The notes beneath the pieces are model-generated. The model saw only the letters and a list, made by a program, of their open reading frames with translations, made no database searches and was not told where the DNA came from. DNA of 64,000 bases from assembly GCF_002272015.1 (NCBI RefSeq), contig NZ_NPBY01000063.1, positions 39,651 to 103,650 on the forward strand, written 5' to 3'. Both the position numbers and the translations under genes were made by a program. The DNA is from Paenibacillus campinasensis. GTDB taxonomy: Bacteria; Bacillota; Bacilli; Paenibacillales; Paenibacillaceae. Below are positions 1-8,443 of the stretch, one piece after another. Within the stretch, counting starts at the first letter, position 1. Every line of letters begins with the position of its first letter.

Positions 1-192
1 CAGGTCGTCGATATACACTTTGGAAGCACCGGTCGCAAGCGCCTTTTCCTCCAGGCCGTCCAGCTCTTCCTTTTGCCCGATATCCGCGGTGAATGCAATA
101 ATCTCTGCGTCGTAGGTTTCCTTCAGCCATTTCAGAATGACCGACGTGTCGAGACCGCCCGAATACGCCAGTACGATTTTTTGTTTAGCCAT
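1..192 (-). CDS. argG: Argininosuccinate synthase, N-terminal part (cut by window edge)
   Basis: Joins citrulline and aspartate with ATP to form argininosuccinate, the seventh step of arginine synthesis, in the cytosol. The visible 64 residues start MAKQKIVLAYSGGLDTSV, which contains the PP-loop SGGLDTS that binds ATP in this family, followed by FTADIGQKEEL. The start codon at 192 has a GGAGAGGG ribosome site upstream. The gene continues beyond base 1. It is the last visible gene of the arg cluster, 137 bases after argF; nothing else is seen in that gap. Confidence 0.95.
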   Translation of the reverse strand, partial: MAKQKIVLAYSGGLDTSVILKWLKETYDAEIIAFTADIGQKEELDGLEEKALATGASKVYIDDL

Positions 193-329
193 CTTATCCA
201 AACTCCCTCTCCCTGTTACTTCAAAATCTCATCAGAATCTCATCTTATCCGTCGTTCGTGCCGCCATCGTATTCAGCCTGTTGCTGTTGCAGACCAGCAG
301 CCGATGTTCTTACGATCGTTTCTAGCTTA

Positions 330-1286
330 TTATCCCATCAAAGCAACCATCAGCGCTTTCTGCGCATGAAGGCGATTCTCCGCCTGATCAAAAATGACGG
401 AATTCGGTCCGTCGATCACGCCTTCACTGACCTCTTCCCCGCGATGGGCTGGCAGGCAGTGCAGGAACAGATAATCCGGCTTCGCAGCCTTGACGAGATC
501 CTCATTCACCTGATAGTTGGCAAAAGCCGCTTCCCGCTGCGCCTGCTCCTCTTCAAAGCCCATGCTTGCCCACACATCCGTATATACAACATCGGCATCC
601 TTGGCCGCCTCGATCGGGTCCTGGGTCACCGTAATCTGACCGCCGCACTCGGCTGCAACCTCACGGCTCAGCTGCACGATGCCGGCATCCGGCTGGTAGC
701 CCTCCGGACTTGCGACAGCCACATGCATCCCCATCTTCGCCCCGCCGATCAGGAGGGAGTGGGCCATGTTGTTGCCGTCCCCGATGAAGGCCATCTTCAG
801 CCCCTTCAGCTTGCCCTTATGCTCCAGCACCGTCTGCAGGTCAGCCAGCACCTGGCAAGGATGCGCCATGTCGCTCAGCCCGTTAATGACCGGGATCGAA
901 GCATACTTCGCCAGATTGACCACATTGTCATGACCAAATGTGCGGATCATGATGCCGTCCAAATAGCGGGACATGACCTGGGCCGTGTCGCTGATCGGTT
1001 CTCCGCGCCCGAGCTGAATGTCGTTTTTGCTCAGGAACAGCGCGTGTCCGCCAAGCTGGAACATACCGGCTTCGAACGAAACCCGCGTCCGTGTGGACGA
1101 CTTCTCAAAGATCAGTCCGATCGTCTTTCCCTTCAGCGGCTGGTACACCTCTCCGCTCTTCTGTTTGCGCTTGAGCTCTATCGCCGAGTCAAGCAGATAC
1201 TGGATTTCCTCGGTTGAATAATCGTCCAGCTCGATCATGTCGCGCCCTTTCAGGTCCAATTGCTGCACTTGTCCGCTAGCGGCCAT
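330..1286 (-). CDS. argF: Ornithine carbamoyltransferase
   Basis: Makes citrulline from ornithine and carbamoyl phosphate in the cytosol. The 318-residue protein has the carbamoyl-phosphate loop STRTR at about residues 64-68, HPCQ at about 142-145, and the C-terminal HCLPAHRGEEV signature; length is normal for the family. An in-frame ATG at 1295 lies directly against AAGGAGG, so the ATG at 1286, nine bases from the site, is the better start. It lies between argD and argG, with 54 bases to argD. Confidence 0.95.
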   Translation of the reverse strand: MAASGQVQQLDLKGRDMIELDDYSTEEIQYLLDSAIELKRKQKSGEVYQPLKGKTIGLIFEKSSTRTRVSFEAGMFQLGGHALFLSKNDIQLGRGEPISDTAQVMSRYLDGIMIRTFGHDNVVNLAKYASIPVINGLSDMAHPCQVLADLQTVLEHKGKLKGLKMAFIGDGNNMAHSLLIGGAKMGMHVAVASPEGYQPDAGIVQLSREVAAECGGQITVTQDPIEAAKDADVVYTDVWASMGFEEEQAQREAAFANYQVNEDLVKAAKPDYLFLHCLPAHRGEEVSEGVIDGPNSVIFDQAENRLHAQKALMVALMG

Positions 1287-1340
1287 AAACTGCATCCTCC
1301 TTGCTGTATCTAATCGATGTTCTCATTGTATCACGACTCT

Positions 1341-2528
1341 CTATGCCTGGTTAACCGCCGTATGCTCCTGAATGAGTGTAGCCAGCAGTTCGACTGCCTG
1401 ATCCATCTCCTCACGGGTGACATACAGATTAGGAAGCAGACGGATCACGTTCGGTCCGGCTGTGACAAACAGCAGTCCCCGGCTTTGACCTTTCAGCACC
1501 AGCTCACCGACCGGCTCCGCGCATTCCATCCCGATCAGAAGGCCCTTGCCCCGGATCGCTTTGACAAAAGGATGGCTGCCCAGCTTCTCGTTCAGCTTGC
1601 CCATTAAGTACTCGCCCGCTTCTGCCGCTCGCTGCGGCACCTGATCCTCCAGCATCGTTTCGATGGTGGCAGTGACCACTGCGCTTGCCAGCGGCGTGCC
1701 GCCGAAGGTGGAGGCGTGGCTCCCCGCCGTGAAGGCTTCACGCAGGAAGCCCTTGCCGAGCATGGCGCCTACCGGAAAGCCGGAGCCGAGGCCTTTGGCC
1801 ACCGTGAAGATATCCGGCTCAATCCCGTAATGCTCATGCGCGAACAGCTTGCCTGTACGCCCCATGCCGGTCTGAACCTCGTCGGCGATGAGAAGCAGGC
1901 CATGCTGCTTGCACAGCTCGCTGACCGCCTTCAGGAACTCCGGTTCCACCGGATGCACGCCGCCTTCGGCCAAGACCATCTCCAGCATGATCGCCGCTGT
2001 ATCCTTCGTAATCGCTGCCTCCAGTGCCGGAAGATCATGCAGCGGCACCGTCTTGAAGCCGGCTGGAAGCGGAAGAAATCCGTCCTTCACCTTGTCCTGA
2101 CCGGTCGCGGTCAACGTTGCCAACGTGCGTCCATGGAAGGATTGCGCGAAAGTGATGATCTCAAAGCGCTGCGTTCCCTTCACTTTCTGGTGATAGCGGC
2201 GCGCCAGCTTGATGGCGGCTTCATTCGCCTCTGCCCCGCTGTTGCAGAAAAAGACCGCATCCGCGCACGTATTTGCCGTCAGCAGCTCGGCCGCTTTTTC
2301 CTGGCCCGGAATGTGGAACAGATTGGATACATGCCACAGCTCATCCAGCTGTCCCTTCAGCTTCTCCTTGACCTTGGCAGGGGCATGACCGAGATTGGTC
2401 ACCGCCAGGCCTGACATAAAGTCCAGGTATTTGTTCCCCTGGTCATCCCATAGCCAGCTGCCTTCCCCTTTCACCAGACTGATCGGATATCTCGCATACG
2501 TTTGGAACAACGAGCTTTCTTTTCCCAT
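1341..2528 (-). CDS. argD: Acetylornithine aminotransferase
   Basis: PLP-dependent class III aminotransferase that turns N-acetylglutamate semialdehyde into N-acetylornithine. The 395 residues contain the PLP-phosphate region CNSGAEANE near 95, SFHGRT near 130, DEVQTGMGRTG at 216-226 and the Schiff-base lysine K245 in FTVAKGLGSG. A start nine codons upstream (2555) is possible, but MGKESSLFQTYARYPISL matches the usual family beginning. It is 62 bases downstream of argB in the same operon. Confidence 0.94.
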   Translation of the reverse strand: MGKESSLFQTYARYPISLVKGEGSWLWDDQGNKYLDFMSGLAVTNLGHAPAKVKEKLKGQLDELWHVSNLFHIPGQEKAAELLTANTCADAVFFCNSGAEANEAAIKLARRYHQKVKGTQRFEIITFAQSFHGRTLATLTATGQDKVKDGFLPLPAGFKTVPLHDLPALEAAITKDTAAIMLEMVLAEGGVHPVEPEFLKAVSELCKQHGLLLIADEVQTGMGRTGKLFAHEHYGIEPDIFTVAKGLGSGFPVGAMLGKGFLREAFTAGSHASTFGGTPLASAVVTATIETMLEDQVPQRAAEAGEYLMGKLNEKLGSHPFVKAIRGKGLLIGMECAEPVGELVLKGQSRGLLFVTAGPNVIRLLPNLYVTREEMDQAVELLATLIQEHTAVNQA

Positions 2529-2590
2529 GACCCTCCACGCTCCTTCGGCTTTCAATGGTTTAATGATGTATGAAATAATTCCGCCTGCAT

Positions 2591-3427
2591 TTACATCCGC
2601 ACAATGCGTGTACCGAGCTTCTCCCCTGCCAGCACGCGGCTTAGCACATTCGGCTCGCTTCCGTCCACGATCACGACCTCGCGCACCTGGCCGTGGATGC
2701 AGCTGATCGCCGCTCTGACCTTCGGAATCATGCCGCCGTAGATTTCACCCGTTCCGATCATATCCTCGATCTGTTGGACGGTCACGGAAGGAAGTACCCG
2801 CTTCTCGCTTCCGGATCCTTTCAAGATGCCCGGCACGTCAGTAACCACGATCATCTGCTGCACGCCGAGATGAGAGGCCACTGCCCCTGCCGCCGTATCG
2901 GCATTAATGTTGTATCGCTGTCCTGCAGCGTCCACGCCAATCGGCGCTACAACCGGGATATACCCCATATCCATCATGCCCGTCAGGATCGGGGACTTTA
3001 CATCAGTAACATCGCCTACAAAGCCGACCTCCGCATGATTCGTCACCGGCTTTGCCTGAATGAGCGCGCCATCGGAGCCTGACAGACCGATCGCCTGGCC
3101 GCCCGCACGCTGGATTCGGCGCACGATCTGCTTGTTAATGGTGCCTGCAAGCACCATCTCGACCACGTCCAGCACCTCTTCCGTCGTTTTCCGAAGTCCG
3201 TTCACGAACTCCGTCTCGATGCCCAGCTTCTCCAGATTGCCGGAGATGGCAGGTCCGCCGCCATGAACGATGACCGCATGGACTCCCTGCTGCTGCAGCT
3301 TCTCCAAATCCTCGAAAAAGCTATCCGGAAGGGCAGCCAGCGTGCTGCCCCCGCATTTCATGACAAACGTCCCGCCGGCGGCTACAGCCCCCTGCTGCTG
3401 CTCCTGGTGTTCTGTCACACTTTTCAT
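2591..3427 (-). CDS. argB: Acetylglutamate kinase
   Basis: Phosphorylates N-acetylglutamate, the second step of the acetylated pathway. The 278 residues show the amino-acid kinase fold motifs: VMKCGGSTL near 22-30 (phosphate-binding lysine and glycines), VHGGGPAI near 55, and the later VTDVPGIL and GGMIPKV segments. The first about 18 residues (KSVTEHQEQQQGAVAAG) are a polar extension before the domain. It is 131 bases after argJ. Presence of argJ suggests the ornithine cycle is the main route, so feedback control by arginine is plausible but not visible here. Confidence 0.95.
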   Translation of the reverse strand: MKSVTEHQEQQQGAVAAGGTFVMKCGGSTLAALPDSFFEDLEKLQQQGVHAVIVHGGGPAISGNLEKLGIETEFVNGLRKTTEEVLDVVEMVLAGTINKQIVRRIQRAGGQAIGLSGSDGALIQAKPVTNHAEVGFVGDVTDVKSPILTGMMDMGYIPVVAPIGVDAAGQRYNINADTAAGAVASHLGVQQMIVVTDVPGILKGSGSEKRVLPSVTVQQIEDMIGTGEIYGGMIPKVRAAISCIHGQVREVVIVDGSEPNVLSRVLAGEKLGTRIVRM

Positions 3428-3558
3428 GTTTCGTCCCCTCCTGATCCGAACTTGTTAAGCTGTTTCCATATTTCATACCCGTGAATTTAGGTTCTCACGC
3501 GTAATCTGATCTCAATATCGTCTCTCGATATCGCCGCTTCCCCGTTGCCTTGACCGGC

Positions 3559-4791
3559 CTATGTCCGGTATGCCGCATTAATCCGCACATAGTCGTATGT
3601 GAGGTCGCAGCCCCACGCAGTTGCACTGCCGCTTCCGATATGCAGGTCCACGTTAATTTCCACCATGCTGCCCTGCAGGTAGGCAAGCGCAGCCTCCTCG
3701 TCAAAAGGAACCGGTCTGGACTGCTCCAGCACATGGATCGGGCCGATGTGAATGTCCACCGTCTCCGGGTTCACTGGACGTCCTGCGCGCCCGACGGCTG
3801 CAATAATTCGGCCCCAGTTGGCGTCCGCGCCAAACATCGCCGATTTGACCAGGCTCGAGCCAATCACGGTCTTCGCAATCGCCTGCGCGTCCTCGTCGCA
3901 CTCTGCGCCTTTGACCCGCACTTCGATCAGCTTCGAGGCCCCTTCGCCGTCACGGGCAATCGCCATCGCCAGCACTCGGCACACATCATGGAATCCGGCC
4001 GCAAAGGCCTCCCAGTCCGGATGAGCCGGCGTTAGCGGTTCGTTGCCTGCAAGGCCGCTCGCCATTGCAATCAGCATGTCATTCGTGCTCGTATCTCCAT
4101 CTACCGTAATCATATTAAAGGTTGTATTGGTTGTATCGCGCAGCAGCTGCTGCAGCGCTTCCTGATCGATAACCGCATCGGTCGTCACGAACCCGAGCAT
4201 CGTTGCCATATTGGGATGAATCATGCCGGAGCCTTTGGCCGCACCGCCGATGGTCACATCGACTCCGTTCACCTTGACGGTGACGCAGGCTTCCTTCTTC
4301 ACCAGATCCGTTGTCAAAATCGCCTGGCTGAACGCTTCAGCGCCTTCCGCATCCCCGCTGAGGCGGGCCGGCAGCCCGGTAATGCCCGAGGTCACCCGGT
4401 CCATCGGGAGAAGCTCGCCGATAACGCCTGTCGAAGCAACAGCCACATCGTCCTCTGCCACGTCAAACTGCTCGGCAGCGCTCGAACGCATGACGTAAGC
4501 GTCCTCCAATCCCTGCTTGCCTGTGCAGGCATTCGCATTCCCGCTATTGACCACAATCGCCCGCAGCTTGCCGCTGCGGAGGCTCTCCCGCGTCACCTGA
4601 AGCGGGGCAGCCTGCACCGCGTTTGTCGTATAGACCGCCGCCGCAGTTGCAGCCACGTCGCATACAATGGCCCCGAGATCATGACGATCCGTCTTCTTAA
4701 GCCCGCAATGCAAACCTGCGGCTTTGAATCCTTTCGGCGTTACAATACTTCCACCATCAACGATCGCATACAGCTTCTGTTCCATGTTCAT
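3559..4791 (-). CDS. argJ: Bifunctional glutamate N-acetyltransferase / ornithine acetyltransferase
   Basis: Recycles the acetyl group from acetylornithine to glutamate. The 410 residues contain the autoproteolysis site KGSGMIHPNMATML; the threonine near residue 197 becomes the new N-terminal nucleophile of the beta chain in this family. The C-terminus TYDYVRINAAYRT is the conserved family ending. The start is ATG 4791 after GAGGGG; ATG 4785 two codons later is an equally good alternative. It begins 14 bases after argC. Confidence 0.95.
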   Translation of the reverse strand: MNMEQKLYAIVDGGSIVTPKGFKAAGLHCGLKKTDRHDLGAIVCDVAATAAAVYTTNAVQAAPLQVTRESLRSGKLRAIVVNSGNANACTGKQGLEDAYVMRSSAAEQFDVAEDDVAVASTGVIGELLPMDRVTSGITGLPARLSGDAEGAEAFSQAILTTDLVKKEACVTVKVNGVDVTIGGAAKGSGMIHPNMATMLGFVTTDAVIDQEALQQLLRDTTNTTFNMITVDGDTSTNDMLIAMASGLAGNEPLTPAHPDWEAFAAGFHDVCRVLAMAIARDGEGASKLIEVRVKGAECDEDAQAIAKTVIGSSLVKSAMFGADANWGRIIAAVGRAGRPVNPETVDIHIGPIHVLEQSRPVPFDEEAALAYLQGSMVEINVDLHIGSGSATAWGCDLTYDYVRINAAYRT

Positions 4792-4805
4792 GTCCCCTCG
4801 TCCGC

Positions 4806-5858
4806 TTACGGATACACTGGTGTAAACGTAAGTCCGAGGCTTTCCTCCCATCCCATCATCAAGTTGAGGTTCTGAATCGCCTGACCTGCAGCACCTTTCA
4901 CCACATTATCGATGACCGATATGAAGGTTACCCGGTTGGTGCGGGCATCGACGGAAAAGCCGATATCGCAGTAGTTGGACCCGCTAACCTCTTTCGTTGC
5001 CGGCCATACGCCTTTATCGCGGATGCGGACAAATCGGCGTCCTTCATAATACTGGCGATACAGTTCGATCAAATCATCTTCAGTATATGTGCCCAGAAGC
5101 GATGCGTACATCGTACTCATAATTCCTCTTGTCATCGGTACGAGATGAGTAGTGAACGTAACCGTCACCGGCGCTCCGCTCACCTGGCTCAGTACCTGCT
5201 CGATTTCAGGAATGTGCTGATGCTTATTCACTTTATAGGCTTTGAAGTTTTCGTTAATCTCCGCATAATGCGTCGTCAGGCTCGTTCCGCGGCCTGCACC
5301 CGAAACGCCTGATTTCGCATCAATGATCAGCGTCTTCGGGTCAATCCAGCCCGCGCTGAGCGCCGGGATAAGTCCCAGCAGCGTCGCGGTCGGATAGCAG
5401 CCCGGGTTCGAAATGAAGGACTGTCCCGTGACCTCGCTGCCAAATACTTCGCTTAACCCGTAAACCGCCTTGGCCAGCCACTCGCTGTCCGGCGCCTGGT
5501 GCTTATACCACGCTTCATATACGCTGCCGTCCTTGAGGCGGAAGTCACCGGATAAATCAACGACCTTCAGCCCCGCCGCCAGCAGCTGCGGAACGAGCTT
5601 GGCACTGACACCCGAAGGGGTGGCCGTAAACACGACATCGGCCACAGCGGCAATGTCAGCCGGCTCAACACCATCCAGATTCCGTTCAATGATATGGGTT
5701 AAATGCGGGAAGCCCTCCGATATCGGCACACCTGCGCTGGACGAAGAAATGACCGATGTGATCTCCACATGTGGGTGCGCCTGCAATAGTCGAATCAGCT
5801 CCACTCCTCCGTAGCCTGTTGAACCTACGATTGCAACTCTCAACTTCTCTTGTACCAT
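4806..5858 (-). CDS. argC: N-acetyl-gamma-glutamyl-phosphate reductase
   Basis: NADPH-dependent reductase for the third arginine step. The 350 residues open with the Rossmann motif VAIVGSTGYGGVEL and carry the catalytic cysteine C154 in SNPGCYPTA; HKHQHIPEIEQ near 213 is also typical. It is the first gene of the operon, preceded by the promoter at 5972-6000. The other five arg genes follow in the same direction with short gaps, so they are probably one transcript. Confidence 0.96.
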   Translation of the reverse strand: MVQEKLRVAIVGSTGYGGVELIRLLQAHPHVEITSVISSSSAGVPISEGFPHLTHIIERNLDGVEPADIAAVADVVFTATPSGVSAKLVPQLLAAGLKVVDLSGDFRLKDGSVYEAWYKHQAPDSEWLAKAVYGLSEVFGSEVTGQSFISNPGCYPTATLLGLIPALSAGWIDPKTLIIDAKSGVSGAGRGTSLTTHYAEINENFKAYKVNKHQHIPEIEQVLSQVSGAPVTVTFTTHLVPMTRGIMSTMYASLLGTYTEDDLIELYRQYYEGRRFVRIRDKGVWPATKEVSGSNYCDIGFSVDARTNRVTFISVIDNVVKGAAGQAIQNLNLMMGWEESLGLTFTPVYP

Positions 5859-5971
5859 TATGACTCATCCTCTCTCCACGTACTGCTGGGCAAGCATGTA
5901 TACGACAAGCGGCTCCGGCCGCCGGGCTAAACGATCATCGATTTCTGTTATCCGTCTCATAAATATGTATT

Positions 5972-6020
5972 ATTATACGACCACATTCATATAAATACAA
6001 TGGTTATTCATAAAAACAAA
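5972..6020 (-). promoter_or_regulatory. arg operon promoter with probable ArgR/AhrC operator
   Basis: On the minus strand there is a -35 TTGTAT (6000-5995), a 17-base spacer and a perfect -10 TATAAT (5977-5972). The -35 is flanked by ATGAATAACCATT and TATGAATG, which resemble ARG boxes (TGAAT-AT-rich-ATTCA). The promoter reads into argC 114 bases away. The operator call is by resemblance only. Confidence 0.6.
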
Positions 6021-6023
6021 AAA

Positions 6024-6063
6024 ATACAGCTTCCCGCAGGCGGTCAGCCTGCAGAAGCTGTAT
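6024..6063 (-). terminator. Rho-independent terminator after the yitT-type gene
   Basis: Inverted repeat ATACAGCTTC / GAAGCTGTAT with an inner GCAGG/CCTGC stem. On the minus strand it is followed by a run of seven T. It separates the yitT-type transcript from the arg promoter just downstream. Confidence 0.85.
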
Positions 6064-6151
6064 CTATACTTTCCCTATTATAAGGATCCTTCAAAAAGCA
6101 CATATCGTGATAGAAGCTGGCGTGTTCGTGGTCATCCGCTCACCAGGAGAA

Positions 6152-7066
6152 TCAGGACGATCCTTTAATATCCCGAAAGCCCTCGCCGAGCACCTCATGC
6201 GCATTGCTGATAATGACAAATGCATCAGGCGCTACCGACTGGACAACCGTCTTCAGCCTCGGAATCTCGCTCTGGCTCACCACGACCATCAGCACCGTTC
6301 GCTTCTCGCCGGTGTAGCCTCCCTCGGCCGTCAGCTTTGTTAACCCCCGGTCCATATCTTCCAGTATGGCTTTTGTTATCGGCTCCGTACGATCCGATAT
6401 AATATATGCGACCTTGGTGAAGCTGAAACCAAGCTCGATACCGTCGATCACCTTGCCGGTCACATAAAGACCGATAAGCGCAAACAACGCCTGCTCAGGC
6501 GACAGCACCAGCGCAGCCAAGGAGATGACGATTGCGTCCATCAGCACGACGCTGATGGAGAAGCTGAGTCCGCTGTATTTCTGCAGGAGCTGTGCCACGA
6601 TCGTCATTCCGCCGGTGGAGCCGCGTCCGCGATAGACCAGCCCCATCCCAATCCCGACGCCGATCCCTCCATAAATGGAGGCCAGCAGGGCATTGGAGGT
6701 TGGAACCGGCCAGTCCTTCGTCAAATAAACGAATAGCGGGAGCACGATGCTCCCAAGCAGCGAGCGAATGCCATACTCCTTGCCCAGCAGCCAGAAGCCC
6801 AGAATGAAGAGCGGGATGTTGAGTCCCCACTGCGTATAGGCCGGCTCGATGCCTAGCCAGGCTTCAGCCAGAACCGACAGGCCGGCCACGCCGCCTGAAG
6901 CAATCTGGTTCGGCAGAAAGAACAAATTAAACGATACGGCCATAATAAATGAGCCGATAATGATAAACAAAGTATCGACAGTCTGTCGAAGCGGGCCGTT
7001 CATCGGGATGAGCGGCTCGCGCTTCCTTGGGTTGCGAACATTCGCGTTACGAACGGATTGGGCCAT
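6152..7066 (-). CDS. YitT family membrane protein (DUF161/DUF2179)
   Basis: A 304-residue protein with about six hydrophobic segments (for example FIIIGSFIMAVSFNLFFL, FILGFWLLG, ASIYGGIGVGIGMGLV, ISVVLMDAIVISLAALVL) followed by a soluble C-terminal domain (about 215-295: KVAYIISDRTEPI...GEKRTVLMVVVSQSEI) that matches DUF2179. Substrate and function of the family are unknown. A start at 7000 (MNGPLRQ) would remove a basic 22-residue leader but lacks a good ribosome site. It is 27 bases after prfB, in the same direction, and ends at the terminator 6024-6063. Confidence 0.85.
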   Translation of the reverse strand: MAQSVRNANVRNPRKREPLIPMNGPLRQTVDTLFIIIGSFIMAVSFNLFFLPNQIASGGVAGLSVLAEAWLGIEPAYTQWGLNIPLFILGFWLLGKEYGIRSLLGSIVLPLFVYLTKDWPVPTSNALLASIYGGIGVGIGMGLVYRGRGSTGGMTIVAQLLQKYSGLSFSISVVLMDAIVISLAALVLSPEQALFALIGLYVTGKVIDGIELGFSFTKVAYIISDRTEPITKAILEDMDRGLTKLTAEGGYTGEKRTVLMVVVSQSEIPRLKTVVQSVAPDAFVIISNAHEVLGEGFRDIKGSS

Positions 7067-7093
7067 AACGGGTCAAATCTCTCCTCAGGGGTC

Positions 7094-8207
7094 TTATTCG
7101 GCGTCGTGCCGGATCTGGCTGCGCAAATAACCATCAATGAAAGCATCCAGATCTCCGTCCATCACCGCACCGACATTTCCGGTTTCCACCTGGGTCCGGT
7201 GATCCTTGACCATACTGTAAGGATGGAACACATACGAACGGATCTGGCTTCCCCAAGCGATGTCAGATTGCTCACCGCGAATCTCGGCCAGTTCCTTCTG
7301 CTGTTCTTCCAGCTTCCGTTCATACAGCTTGGAGCGAAGCATCGTCATCGCGCGCTCGCGGTTCTTGATCTGGGAGCGCTCGTTCTGACAGGTGACAACG
7401 ATCCCGGTCGGGATATGGGTGATCCGGACCGCTGAGTCCGTTGTATTGATATGCTGTCCGCCAGCGCCGCTAGCGCGGTACGTATCGATCTTCAAATCCT
7501 CGGTACGGATTTCGATCTCAACATCATCCGTAATCTCCGGCACAACATCACAGGATACAAACGAGGTATGGCGCCGACCGGAAGAGTCGAACGGCGAGAT
7601 GCGTACGAGACGGTGCACCCCTTTCTCCGCCTTCAGGTAGCCGTAGGCGTTGAAGCCTTTGATGAGGAGCGTCACGCTCTTGATGCCAGCTTCATCTCCC
7701 GGCAGATAATCCAGCGTCTCTACCTTGAAGCCGCGCTTTTCCGCCCAGCGGGTATACATCCGGTGCAGCATTTGCCCCCAGTCTTGAGACTCGGTTCCGC
7801 CAGCGCCCGGGTGCAGCTCCAGAATGGCATTCATTTTGTCATAAGGCTGATTCAGCAGCAGCTGAAGCTCGAAATCCTCCACCCGCTTCACCAGCTCCTT
7901 GACGGAATCACCGAGCTCACCGCTGAGCGATTCGTCGCCCTCTTCATCCGCTAGCTCGATCATGACAACCGCATCGTCATATTCCTGCTGCAGCTTCTGA
8001 TATTGCTCCACACTGGATTTGACGCCATTCAATTCCGAAATGATGCTCTGGGCCTTCTCATTGTCATCCCAGAAATCCGGTGCAGCCATCTTTTCTTCTA
8101 AGCTCTCAATGACCTCCTGCTTGTAATCTAAGTCAAAGAGACCCCCTAAGGTTGGTTAGTTTCTTGCTAATCTCGCGCAGGTCTTGCTTTACACTTGGAT
8201 CGATCAT
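7094..8207 (-). CDS. prfB: Peptide chain release factor 2, programmed +1 frameshift
   Basis: Terminates translation at UGA and UAA. The zero-frame start at 8207 encodes 24 residues ending NLRGSL and then an in-frame TGA (8135-8133). The site reads AGGGGG-TCT-CTT-TGA-C, the classical RF2 autoregulatory frameshift: an internal Shine-Dalgarno three bases before a CTT slip codon and a weak TGA. Skipping base 8135 joins FDLDYKQEVIESLEEKMAAPDFWD, giving about 370 residues, the normal length. SPF (stop-codon reading) and GGQ in SGAGGQHINTTDSAVR are present. It lies downstream of secA as in Bacillus. Confidence 0.97.
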
Positions 8208-8301
8208 ATGTTTATCGCCCTTTCTCTAATCCGTATTTCGATTTATAGTATATCCTGTTCTACACGAAAAGCGTGACGAAATATCCATTTATTCACATAA
8301 A

Positions 8302-8372
8302 CTCCCTTAAGGAACAGCGGCATCCAGAAGGCCATTTAAAGGCCGCCAAGATTGCCACTGCTCTTAAGGGAG
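8302..8372. repeat. Large inverted repeat between secA and prfB
   Basis: CTCCCTTAAG (8302-8311) and CTTAAGGGAG (8363-8372) are perfect 10-base arms, extended inward by AGCGGCA / TGCCACTG-like pairing and an inner GGCC pair. It has no T run, so it is not a classical terminator. It may be an RNA processing or stability hairpin in the secA-prfB message. The remainder of the 236-base gap shows nothing else. Confidence 0.6.
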
Positions 8373-8443
8373 CCGGTAATCACGCTCGTTCCTAAGCGCG
8401 GGTCAATATTCACTTCACATCATACGGGACAACGCTTGGTTAC

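Noticed and set aside
258..1217. Long open frame on the plus strand over argF
   Set aside because: Antisense shadow of argF, no recognisable protein features.
8302..8372. Terminator between secA and prfB
   Set aside because: The long inverted repeat lacks a T run on either strand, so it is listed as a repeat, not as a terminator.
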